Origin: Seonamhaeicola sp.
GTDB lineage: Bacteria; Bacteroidota; Bacteroidia; Flavobacteriales; Flavobacteriaceae
Assembly (NCBI RefSeq): GCF_028281565.1
Contig: NZ_JANQJQ010000013.1
Coordinates: forward strand, 180,846 to 244,845
Length of the DNA: 64,000 bases
Reading direction: 5' to 3'
The notes under the pieces are model-generated. The model was not told the DNA's origin. It saw nothing but the letters and a program-made list of their open reading frames with translations, and searched no databases. The translations under genes were made by a program, and so were the position numbers. This document shows, piece after piece, positions 1 to 7,927 of this stretch (positions within the stretch are counted from its first letter, which is position 1; each line of letters begins with the position of its first letter).

Positions 1-297
1 AGAGTTCGAAATAAAAAGGAAACCATTTATTGCTATACGGAAGAAGAACGCGTCAATGCTATTGAAAAATTAAAACCAAAACCTGAGATTACGCGATTTA
101 AGGGGCTAGGGGAAATATCACCAGACGAATTCAAGCATTTTATAGGCGAGGATATGCGGTTAGATCCGGTCATGCTTGATGATAATATGTCTATAGACGA
201 ACTGTTGTCTTTCTATATGGGTAAAAATACGCCAACACGACAAGAGTTTATTATTGACAATTTAAAGGTGGAGATGGATTTGATAGAGGAGAAATAG
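1..297 (+). CDS. parE: DNA topoisomerase IV subunit B, C-terminal end (partial)
   Basis: Reading frame 1 is open from the first base and stops with TAG at 295-297, giving the last 98 residues of a type II topoisomerase ATPase subunit. The visible part contains the [11 protein letters not shown] segment, which follows the TOPRIM domain in GyrB/ParE proteins, and a closing [12 protein letters not shown] stretch. The subunit binds and hydrolyses ATP and works with the A subunit to pass DNA strands in the cytoplasm. The DNA-cleaving subunit gene starts 206 bases downstream on the same strand, which favours the parE/parC pair over gyrB. The start lies outside the window. ParE rather than GyrB is inferred from the neighbour and the motif wording. 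Confidence 0.9.
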   Translation, partial: RVRNKKETIYCYTEEERVNAIEKLKPKPEITRFKGLGEISPDEFKHFIGEDMRLDPVMLDDNMSIDELLSFYMGKNTPTRQEFIIDNLKVEMDLIEEK

Positions 298-343
298 AGG
301 TGCAGATGAGTACTAATGGGTAGTATTTAGAATTGAAAAATTG

Positions 344-364
344 GAGGTCACAATTTGTGACCTC
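344..364. repeat. Perfect hairpin between parE and parC
   Basis: GAGGTCACAA and TTGTGACCTC form ten-base perfect arms around a single central base. No run of T follows on either side, so it is not a classical terminator. It may be an mRNA processing or attenuation hairpin, or a protein-binding palindrome. The rest of 298-433 shows no coding potential. Confidence 0.5.
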
Positions 365-433
365 AAGTTAGAAGTGGGTACTTTTAATAAAGTGAAGTAT
401 CGTAATAGATAGATTAGTAAATTAAAAGGAACT

Positions 434-498
434 GTCATTCCGCACTTGATGCGGAATCCATAATAAATTAATAAGATTCCTGCCTTCGCAGGAATGAC
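434..498. repeat. REP-like double hairpin abutting parC
   Basis: Two small hairpins lie back to back: ATTCCGC..GCGGAAT, then ATTCCTGC-cttc-GCAGGAAT. The whole element is bounded by GTCATTCC and GGAATGAC. The same boundary wording recurs elsewhere in the window, for example at 47342 and 63264. The element ends six bases before the parC ATG, so its right arm supplies the only purine-rich AGGA upstream of that start. Confidence 0.75.
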
Positions 499-503
499 AA
501 AGT

Positions 504-3131
504 ATGGTAGAAGAAGAAAACGACGATTTAACGAATGAACAAAACGAAGAGCCCCAGGAAACCATAACCCGTGTTACGGGCATGTACAAAGACTGGTTTT
601 TAGACTATGCTTCCTATGTTATTTTAGAACGTGCGGTTCCGGCCATTGAAGATGGTTTTAAACCGGTACAGCGTCGGATCATGCATTCTATGAAAGACCT
701 GGATGATGGACGCTATAACAAAGTGGCAAACATTGTGGGGCATACCATGCAATACCATCCACACGGTGATGCCAGTATTGCTGATGCGATGGTACAGATC
801 GGGCAAAAAGACCTGCTCATTGACACCCAGGGAAACTGGGGAAATATTTTAACAGGAGACAGTGCTGCGGCCTCCAGATATATTGAGGCACGTTTATCCA
901 AGTTTGCTTTAGATGTAGTTTATAATCCTAAAATTACGGAATGGCAGGCCAGTTATGACGGGCGTAGAAAAGAGCCGGTAAACCTTCCGGTGATGTTTCC
1001 GTTACTTTTGGCTCAAGGAGGTGAAGGGATTGCTGTTGGATTATCAACTAAAATTCTACCACACAATTTCATCGAACTCATTGATGCTTCCGTCAAGCAT
1101 CTGCAAGGAAAGCGTTTTACTATTTTACCTGATTTTCCAACGGCAGGAATAGCCGACTTTTCAAACTATAATGATGGTAACAGAGGTGGAAAGGTTCGTG
1201 TACGGGCCAAAATTTCTCAATTAGATAAAAATACGTTGGTAATTACTGAATTACCATATGGTACAACGACATCTTCTCTAATTGACTCCATATTAAAGGC
1301 TAATGATAAAGGGAAGATCAAGATCAAAAAGATAGAGGACAATACAGCAGCCGAAGTTGAAATTTTAGTGCATTTACCATCCGGTCTGTCACCGGATAAA
1401 ACCATAGATGCGCTGTATGCATTTACAAATTGTGAATCGTCAATTTCGCCTTTAGGATGTGTGATTGAGGAAAATAAACCACTATTCATAGGGGTTTCCG
1501 AAATGCTTCGTCGTTCTACCGATAACACCGTTCAGCTATTAAAACAAGAGCTGGAAATAAAGCTTGGTGAACTTGAAGAACAATGGCATTTTGCTTCTTT
1601 AGAGCGTATTTTTATTGAAAATAGAATTTACCGGGACATCGAAGAAGAGGAAACCTGGGAAGGTGTTATAAGTGCTATTGATAAAGGGTTACAGCCGCAT
1701 ATTAAACATTTAAAGCGTGCCATTACGGAAGATGATATTGTACGTTTAACAGAGATCCGGATCAAGCGTATTTCAAAATTTGATATTGATAAAGCACAAC
1801 AAAAAATTGAAGCTTTAGAGGAACAAATTGCTGAGGTAAAGTATAATCTTGAAAACCTTATTGATTATGCCATAGCGTATTTCACCAGGCTTAAAAAGGA
1901 TTATGGTGAAGGGCGTGAACGTAAAACGGAAATCCGCACCTTTGACGATGTAGATGCCACCAAGGTAGTTATCAGAAATACCAAGCTTTATGTGAACAGG
2001 GCAGAAGGCTTCATAGGGACTTCACTTAGACGTGACGAATACGTTGGTGATTGCAGTGATATTGATGATATCATTGTATTTACCAAAACCGGTAAAATGA
2101 TGGTGACCAAAGTGGACACAAAAATCTTTGTCGGTAAAGATATCATCCATGTGGCGGTATTTAAGAAGAAGGATAAACGGACTATTTATAATATGATCTA
2201 TCGGGATGGAACGCGTGGTCCGTCTTATATAAAACGATTTGCGGTTACAGCAATCACGCGTGACAGGGAATATGATCTAACCAACGGAAACAAAGGCTCT
2301 CTAGTGCTTTATTTTTCAGCAAACCCTAATGGAGAAGCAGAAATAGTTTCTGTTAATTTAAGGCAGGCAGGTAGCATTAAAAAATTAAAATGGGATATTG
2401 ACTTTGCCGATATTTTAATAAAAGGCCGTGTATCTAAAGGAAATTTGGTAACCAAGTATTCCGTAAAACGTATTGAATTAAAGGAAAAAGGGGTGTCTAC
2501 TTTAAAGCCACGAAAAATCTGGTTTGATGATACGGTGCAACGTTTAAATGTTGATGGACGTGGTGAATTGATTGGGGAGTTCAGAGGCGAAGATAAGTTG
2601 TTGATCATTAATCAAAAGGGGATTGCTAAGACAGTCACTCCTGAAGTCACTATGCATTTTGATGATGACATGATCGTCCTGGAAAAATGGATCCCTAAAA
2701 AACCGATCTCAGCTATTTATTTTCATGGTGACAAAGGGATCTATTACGTGAAGCGTTTTTTAATTGAAAATGAGAATAGGGTTGAATCTTTTATTTCTGA
2801 GGCTCCTGATTCGCAATTGGAAATTGTATCAACCGATTGGAGGCCTATGGCGGAGGTAGTTTTTGCCAAGGAACGGGGTAAAGATCGAAAAGATAATTTG
2901 GAAATAAACCTGGAAGAGTTTATAGCGATTAAAGGGATAAATGCTCTGGGCAATCAATTAACTAAAGATAAGGTGAATCAAATTAATTTATTGGATCCGT
3001 TACCATATGAAGCTCCCGAGGAAGTACACGCTGATGATCTGGAAGTTATTGACGAAACCGAAGTATCTGCCGAAAACTCAGCTGATGAGAATACCACAAG
3101 TACAGATGATGGACAAACGGCATTGTTTTAA
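504..3131 (+). CDS. parC: DNA topoisomerase IV subunit A
   Basis: This is the DNA-breaking and rejoining subunit of a type II topoisomerase (875 aa), which separates daughter chromosomes with ParE. The winged-helix/tower core starts near residue 28. HPHGD is at 85-89, and the catalytic Arg125-Tyr126 pair sits in AASRYIEARL. A coiled-coil region around 430-470 is followed by a divergent C-terminal beta-propeller and an acidic tail rich in D, E, S and T. The quinolone-pocket positions equivalent to E. coli GyrA Ser83 and Asp87 read Ala90 and Asp94. The ATG at 504 lies just after a REP-like hairpin and has only a weak AGGA before it. The acidic N-terminal extension of about 25 residues matches what I recall of flavobacterial homologues. 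The stop overlaps the converging gene at 3128 by four bases. Confidence 0.93.
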   Translation: MVEEENDDLTNEQNEEPQETITRVTGMYKDWFLDYASYVILERAVPAIEDGFKPVQRRIMHSMKDLDDGRYNKVANIVGHTMQYHPHGDASIADAMVQIGQKDLLIDTQGNWGNILTGDSAAASRYIEARLSKFALDVVYNPKITEWQASYDGRRKEPVNLPVMFPLLLAQGGEGIAVGLSTKILPHNFIELIDASVKHLQGKRFTILPDFPTAGIADFSNYNDGNRGGKVRVRAKISQLDKNTLVITELPYGTTTSSLIDSILKANDKGKIKIKKIEDNTAAEVEILVHLPSGLSPDKTIDALYAFTNCESSISPLGCVIEENKPLFIGVSEMLRRSTDNTVQLLKQELEIKLGELEEQWHFASLERIFIENRIYRDIEEEETWEGVISAIDKGLQPHIKHLKRAITEDDIVRLTEIRIKRISKFDIDKAQQKIEALEEQIAEVKYNLENLIDYAIAYFTRLKKDYGEGRERKTEIRTFDDVDATKVVIRNTKLYVNRAEGFIGTSLRRDEYVGDCSDIDDIIVFTKTGKMMVTKVDTKIFVGKDIIHVAVFKKKDKRTIYNMIYRDGTRGPSYIKRFAVTAITRDREYDLTNGNKGSLVLYFSANPNGEAEIVSVNLRQAGSIKKLKWDIDFADILIKGRVSKGNLVTKYSVKRIELKEKGVSTLKPRKIWFDDTVQRLNVDGRGELIGEFRGEDKLLIINQKGIAKTVTPEVTMHFDDDMIVLEKWIPKKPISAIYFHGDKGIYYVKRFLIENENRVESFISEAPDSQLEIVSTDWRPMAEVVFAKERGKDRKDNLEINLEEFIAIKGINALGNQLTKDKVNQINLLDPLPYEAPEEVHADDLEVIDETEVSAENSADENTTSTDDGQTALF

Positions 3132-3790
3132 TTAGCTTTCATTTCCTTTTTCACCTGGTTTAATGTTTGGGTAAAGGAAGCATTGTTTAAGTAGTTTTTT
3201 GCATCCGGATAGATTGTTTTCAAATCGGTCAAAGTAAGATAATCCGGGTGATAAACCTCTGAAATGGTGGCATAATGATAGCTTTTGTCACCTTTTTTTA
3301 CATTGAATCCATAGATATATATGGCTAATTCGGAAGGCATTATGTGTCCCATAAGGTTATATACTTTTACATAATCAGGTGAGGCAGATATCGCTCCGAA
3401 AAGAAAAGGTTGCTTTTCAATTTTCCATTGGCCTTCCTTAAAAACACGTCCTATAGATTCACCGTCTAATATCTTTGTATGTTCTTTTAAGAACATACTA
3501 TCTATACGCTCCGGATAGCGAACCACAGCAAAAGTTCTTGTTATTTTCTTGTCATCATGTAAGCTATACAGGTTAGAGACCCTTAATTTTGAATTCTTTT
3601 TAAGAACGTCTATACCATAACTTCCAAATGCCATTTTAATTCTTTCGCTATTAAGTAATTTGGGAGATAAAACAGCTTCCTTGGAAACAGGTGATACTAT
3701 TGAGTGACGGTTTTTATCCTTACAACTATTCAGACCATAAAATAATCCGATGACTAGTAAAAGAATGAGTAAATAGTTTTTGTTTCTCAT
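3128..3790 (-). CDS. Putative lipoprotein of unknown function
   Basis: The 220-residue protein starts with a hydrophobic signal segment (residues 6-20) ending in LNSC, so lipidation at Cys23 is likely and the protein would be anchored in the envelope. The mature part has no family I recognise. It is mixed alpha/beta with several Tyr-rich strands (YIYGFNVKKGDKSYHY) and a lysine-rich C-terminus. It converges on parC with a four-base overlap of stop codons. No operon partner lies upstream, since the next minus-strand gene ends 103 bases before its start. The function is unknown. Confidence 0.75.
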   Translation of the reverse strand: MRNKNYLLILLLVIGLFYGLNSCKDKNRHSIVSPVSKEAVLSPKLLNSERIKMAFGSYGIDVLKKNSKLRVSNLYSLHDDKKITRTFAVVRYPERIDSMFLKEHTKILDGESIGRVFKEGQWKIEKQPFLFGAISASPDYVKVYNLMGHIMPSELAIYIYGFNVKKGDKSYHYATISEVYHPDYLTLTDLKTIYPDAKNYLNNASFTQTLNQVKKEMKAN

Positions 3791-3893
3791 TTACAGGTGT
3801 GCCACTATGGTCCGGGTTACGATTTCTTTTGGTTTTACAAAAAATTAAATTTACAAAAAATAGCAGGTAATTTATTAGGATCAACAAATAAAG

Positions 3894-4154
3894 TCAGACC
3901 AATTCTTCACAATAAATACCTCTGGCTTTAACCTGGTCAATAATATCTTCTTTACTTAGCATATGGTTGGTTTCAACCCTTAGAACCTTATCAATGTCTT
4001 CAAGGTCTACAGACCATTTATAAATTCCCGGATGAGCATTAAAGAGTAGCTTTATGGTATTAATGGCTAGTTTGGTTTCAATATTGGTTTTAAGTATATG
4101 GATTTTAACACCCTTTTTTCGACTTTGGTAAAACGGACTAATCATGGTCTTCAT
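3894..4154 (-). CDS. Small HMA-fold-like protein without CxxC
   Basis: This 86-residue protein has the beta-alpha-beta-beta-alpha-beta wording of heavy-metal-associated domains: KIHILKTNIE, then a helix with a conserved FNAHPGIYKWSVDLEDIDKVLRV stretch, then a final helix ending in GIYCEEL. The CxxC metal site of true HMA domains is absent, and the only Cys is near the C-terminus (position 83). The start overlaps the end of the membrane-protein gene by 17 bases, so the two are probably translationally coupled. A second ATG three codons in is possible. It is the last gene of the ECF-sigma operon. A protein-interaction or metal-related role is only an inference. Confidence 0.65.
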   Translation of the reverse strand: MKTMISPFYQSRKKGVKIHILKTNIETKLAINTIKLLFNAHPGIYKWSVDLEDIDKVLRVETNHMLSKEDIIDQVKARGIYCEELV

Positions 4155-4533
4155 CTTTAGTAGTTACACGCTCTATATAGGCTTCATAGGCTTTATTGCC
4201 TTCTTCTTTCCAGAAATCATCGTAATGCTGCCATTTGGAAAAGTCACCTTTACGATCTTTTTTGCATTTTGATTTTGATTTTTTTGAGGAACTATCGCTT
4301 CCGAAATTACATCCGCCAAGTAATATTTTAAAGAGAATAAAGACCCCGACAGCTTCCCAGAAAGTGAGTGTTGTAAGTCCGAAAATCATAGGCATTAACC
4401 AATTCCATAGCCACATGATAATAAAACCGAATAATATGGCTAGTCCTGTTATGGCAATAATTCCGAAAATGATCATTCCGGCAATCTCTCCCGGAGACTT
4501 ACCACGCATTTTATGTTTAAAGTAATTTGACAT
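4138..4533 (-). CDS. Small two-TM membrane protein in ECF operon
   Basis: This 131-residue protein has hydrophobic segments at about 17-45 (possibly one long or two close helices) and 55-75. A Ser/Lys/Cys-rich linker (SSSKKSKSKCKK) and a charged acidic C-terminus follow. It lies 12 bases downstream of the ECF sigma gene and overlaps the HMA-like gene, so the three form one transcription unit. It occupies the slot where an anti-sigma factor would be expected but has no recognisable zinc-binding anti-sigma motif. It could still serve as a membrane regulator of the sigma factor. I do not recognise a named family. Confidence 0.7.
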   Translation of the reverse strand: MSNYFKHKMRGKSPGEIAGMIIFGIIAITGLAILFGFIIMWLWNWLMPMIFGLTTLTFWEAVGVFILFKILLGGCNFGSDSSSKKSKSKCKKDRKGDFSKWQHYDDFWKEEGNKAYEAYIERVTTKDEDHD

Positions 4534-4545
4534 GTTGGTGTTTTT

Positions 4546-5091
4546 TTAATTAATAATTTCTTTTTTAGATTTTAATGTTTTGTACAAGAGCGAAATGGCT
4601 CTATGGCGTCTGGACATCAAAGTTCCCATAGGAATACCGGTTTCTGCTTCTATTTCTTTATAAGTATAGCCTTCAAAATCAATGGCTATAATAATATCCC
4701 TGTACGGTGGCTTCAGGTCTATGATGGCTTTTTTAAGGGTGTCTTTCATCTCTTCAGTGTGTTCGCTTTCAGTGGTTTCATACAGTGATTCAGCCAGTAT
4801 TGCTAACTTTTCTTCATTTTGATTTTTATCATTTATCATTTGTTTGCTTCCGGCTCTCATAACATCAATAACCTTATTTTTTATGGCTCTGTATACAAAA
4901 CCGGCTACATTATTTATGGGTGAATATCTATCGGCGCCTGCAAACAATTTTAAAGCCACATCCTGCACGATGTCTTCGGGCTCCCAATAGATGCTTGACT
5001 TAAGTTTAGAGCCTACGTAAGTTTTAAGAGACGTGTATTCCTCGTTAAAAAACTCATTAAGCTTTTTACTGTTTTCTGATTGATGATTCAT
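4546..5091 (-). CDS. ECF-type RNA polymerase sigma factor
   Basis: This 181-residue protein has both ECF regions. Sigma region 2 lies at about 15-85 (PEDIVQDVALKLF and NKVIDVMR motifs, -10 recognition). Sigma region 4 lies at about 115-175, with LKPPYRDIIIAIDFEGYTYKEIEAETG followed by the MGTLMSRRHRA helix for -35 contact. It directs RNA polymerase to a dedicated promoter set. It is first in a three-gene operon with a two-TM protein and an HMA-like protein. The 230 bases upstream (5092-5321) hold no gene. No classical anti-sigma gene follows, which is unusual for this class. Confidence 0.88.
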   Translation of the reverse strand: MNHQSENSKKLNEFFNEEYTSLKTYVGSKLKSSIYWEPEDIVQDVALKLFAGADRYSPINNVAGFVYRAIKNKVIDVMRAGSKQMINDKNQNEEKLAILAESLYETTESEHTEEMKDTLKKAIIDLKPPYRDIIIAIDFEGYTYKEIEAETGIPMGTLMSRRHRAISLLYKTLKSKKEIIN

Positions 5092-5321
5092 TTAAAGGCA
5101 CTTTTTATAGGCGCTTCAATTATAAAGACGCAACTTTTCAGATCTATTGCATTTTTCTTCTAATTATTTTTTAAGAAGACGGAACACAACGTGAAATGTT
5201 TCAGAAAAATGAGTTAAAATTTGAGTTGGGGAGGTTGGGGTTAGGTTTTTGAAAGGGAATAGCAGATATGTATTGAGGGGTGATTAATATTAAAAGAATA
5301 GGATTATTGCTGCAAAAAAAG

Positions 5322-6260
5322 TTATTCTTCAATTAATATTTTTTTACAGTCTTTCCAGCGGAAAGTTTTTTTTACTCCGTCAACTGTTTCACTAGTTACT
5401 GTCCCATCATATTCACATAACTCATAGGGTTCTTGTTTTCCGTTTTTCCAGATGACAACTTCCAATTCTTTTTTATCAGGGTTCCATATTCTGTGGATAA
5501 AATTATCAGGTGTTGTCTTACCAAATTTAACAGGGTTCTCACTATCAAAAATTTTAAAGCCTTCTTTGGATACAAATAAGTATTTGGGTTCTTTTCCAGG
5601 ATTTTCTTGCCAAAAAATAAGCTCCTTTATTTTTTTACTGTTATTGGTAAAGGGATTTCCAATAATCCATTCTTTTTTAACGATGTCTCCATCGGCTTTA
5701 TAGTAGTTTACAATAACGGTGTCACTAGTTGTTGTAAATGAATAGGAGTGATGTAACTTGTTTTTATATCCAAAAACTTTCCATGTTCCATATGGTTTTC
5801 TGTTTTTGAAATTACCTGTACGTCTAATATTCCCTTTCTCATCAAAAATTTTAAATTCGGAATCAGTTAAAGAAGCTTTAAACTTGATATAATCATCATC
5901 GTATTTATTCCTCATTTTTTTGATTGAATCATGCAACTCCTTATTAACTTGATTTAACATCATTAGTCTAAACATTATGTTGTTATAACCTTCTTTTTTT
6001 TGGAGCCTGTTAGTCAACTCAAAATCTTTATCAGTCAGCTCATGTTCATTTTTCGAATTGAATAAACCAATTTTTGCTAAAACATTAGTAGAATCTAGCT
6101 CTAATGCCCTTTTAAATTTAAGGTAAGCCTCTTCTTTATCCTCATCAAAATAAGATTTCCATCCATCAATTTCGACCTCATGACTTTGAACTGAATCTTG
6201 AATTTGAGCAAAAGCAAATTGAATAGAGAGTAGTGATACTAATACCAGTCTAAATTTCAT
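5322..6260 (-). CDS. Secreted TPR/MORN-like protein
   Basis: This 312-residue protein has a signal peptide cut near Ala18-Gln19. Residues 33-70 look like one tetratricopeptide unit (AYLKFKRALELDSTNVLAKIGLFN). The middle contains a MORN-type phrase (RRTGNFKNRKPYGTWKVFGY), and the rest is beta-rich with many Trp and Lys. It begins 23 bases after the stop of the upstream GH43 gene on the same strand, so it may be the tail gene of the carbohydrate operon, although its content does not suggest an enzyme. Similar MORN-like proteins are common in flavobacterial envelopes. The function is unknown. Confidence 0.7.
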   Translation of the reverse strand: MKFRLVLVSLLSIQFAFAQIQDSVQSHEVEIDGWKSYFDEDKEEAYLKFKRALELDSTNVLAKIGLFNSKNEHELTDKDFELTNRLQKKEGYNNIMFRLMMLNQVNKELHDSIKKMRNKYDDDYIKFKASLTDSEFKIFDEKGNIRRTGNFKNRKPYGTWKVFGYKNKLHHSYSFTTTSDTVIVNYYKADGDIVKKEWIIGNPFTNNSKKIKELIFWQENPGKEPKYLFVSKEGFKIFDSENPVKFGKTTPDNFIHRIWNPDKKELEVVIWKNGKQEPYELCEYDGTVTSETVDGVKKTFRWKDCKKILIEE

Positions 6261-6283
6261 TGCATAAAATATTACAATAAAGT

Positions 6284-7915
6284 TTAATCACCTTTCATAA
6301 CAAACCAATCAAACGTTGCAATCCGTCTGCTTCTTTGTCCTGTGGAAGTAGCATAAATTCCGGTATAAACACCGTTAAACCTTTGGGCAACTTCGTCGGA
6401 AATCAAGGTGTAATCCTGAATGTCTCCAATAGGCTTTAAACTGTTTTTATCTTCGCCATAAAAGAATTGCACTTTAATACCTTCTACTTTAGCTTTTAAT
6501 ACTACCTCTTTATTTTTATAAGGTATGTTTGCTATGATTTGTGGTTCAAAGTTGCCTTTATTGCCTTCCTGAAAAGCTTTAATCAAAACAATGCTATTTT
6601 TGCCTTTAAGTAGCTGATAATTATTGCCATGTCTTCGGTAAATAACTAACCCGGCTTTTTCATTGTCTTTATTCGTTTTAAAGTTAAGCTTAGTACTTGC
6701 CGTATAATTATGATGCCGTGTTCTTCTAGCAATGAATGAAGGATTTACCAATTCGGTAACCGTTTCAGGGCGTAGTTGAATCTCTAATTCCCCATCTTTT
6801 AACTCGTACCATTTTGACCGGGGCGAGCGCAGAAAGTTCCATTCCAGGTCTAGTGTTTCTCCGCTAAAATCATCATGTTCTTTAACCTTAGAAACGGGTG
6901 TCCAGGATAAATCCGGGCGTTCCTGCTCAAATTGTAACAATCCTATGCCTGGGTTAAATATGGGGGTTATACCCGATTCTTGCTCGGTCATGAGCACTTT
7001 TGCTAAAAACGTTTCGCGTGCCAAAGTAATATAACCGTCTACTTTTCTTTTTGCTAACATAACGCTCCACCAATCCCCGTTTTGCGTTTGAACTAAATCG
7101 GCATGACCGGTTTGTCCAATAACATGCGTTTGTCCTAAATGCCGGTGCGTCATGACCGGATTGGCATGATTGGGAATATAAGGCCCCCAAAGGTTCTTAC
7201 TATTAAAAACAGTGACGGCGTGATATTCGCCAGTACCACCTTCTCCAATTAGCAACAGATAGTCTCCGTTAATTTTGTATAAATGCGGCCCCTCCGCCCA
7301 ACGTGCATTGGAAGCATGCCCATAAGTGAGCTGCTTTTTTTCACCGATTAATATTCCTTTATCCGGATCTATTTCCTGCATCCAAACACCATTTTTTCCC
7401 GGCCATTCTTTTTGAGTTCCATCTACAACTCCCGCACCGGTATAATAACAACGTCCATCTTCATCCCAAAACAGTGATGGGTCTATGCCCGGAGCATTTT
7501 CAATCCACATAGGATCACTCCAGGGGCCGGCAGGATCTTTGGCAGTAATGATAAAATTCCCTTTTTGCCCCACCATGGTGGTAATGATGTAAAACGTACC
7601 GTTATGATATCGAATGGAAGGTGCAAATATGCCGAGCGAATTATCCAATCCGTCTTTATACACAATTTGATCCGGACGGTGCAAACCGTATCCGATCTTT
7701 TCCCAATTCACCAGATCCTTACTGCGATGAATGGGTAACCCCGGATACCATTCAAAACTCGAGTTCACCATATAATAAGTGTCTCCAACCCTACAAATGG
7801 ATGGATCGGGATAAAACCCCGGAAGAATAGGGTTTTTAAAGTTTTTTGGAGCATTCTGTGCCGTTACTTGTCCGACCAAAAAACTCAACAATATTGCTGC
7901 TACAAACTTCTTCAT
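6284..7915 (-). CDS. Glycoside hydrolase family 43 (copy A), secreted
   Basis: This 543-residue enzyme has a signal peptide (cut after about residue 19). The five-bladed GH43 propeller runs to about residue 320, followed by a C-terminal beta-sandwich of the kind found in beta-xylosidase-type GH43 proteins. The three catalytic acids are in place: Asp37 (base, FYPDPSI), Asp145 (pKa modulator, GIDPSLF) and Glu208 (acid, WAEGPHLY). The N-terminal wording (NPILPGFYPDPSICRVGDTYY) is that of beta-xylosidase/alpha-arabinofuranosidase subgroups, so it probably releases xylose or arabinose-type residues from oligosaccharides in the periplasm. It lies 12 bases after its paralogue in the sulfatase/GH117 operon. 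The exact substrate cannot be read from the sequence. Confidence 0.88.
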   Translation of the reverse strand: MKKFVAAILLSFLVGQVTAQNAPKNFKNPILPGFYPDPSICRVGDTYYMVNSSFEWYPGLPIHRSKDLVNWEKIGYGLHRPDQIVYKDGLDNSLGIFAPSIRYHNGTFYIITTMVGQKGNFIITAKDPAGPWSDPMWIENAPGIDPSLFWDEDGRCYYTGAGVVDGTQKEWPGKNGVWMQEIDPDKGILIGEKKQLTYGHASNARWAEGPHLYKINGDYLLLIGEGGTGEYHAVTVFNSKNLWGPYIPNHANPVMTHRHLGQTHVIGQTGHADLVQTQNGDWWSVMLAKRKVDGYITLARETFLAKVLMTEQESGITPIFNPGIGLLQFEQERPDLSWTPVSKVKEHDDFSGETLDLEWNFLRSPRSKWYELKDGELEIQLRPETVTELVNPSFIARRTRHHNYTASTKLNFKTNKDNEKAGLVIYRRHGNNYQLLKGKNSIVLIKAFQEGNKGNFEPQIIANIPYKNKEVVLKAKVEGIKVQFFYGEDKNSLKPIGDIQDYTLISDEVAQRFNGVYTGIYATSTGQRSRRIATFDWFVMKGD

Positions 7916-7927
7916 TCTTTAAATACT

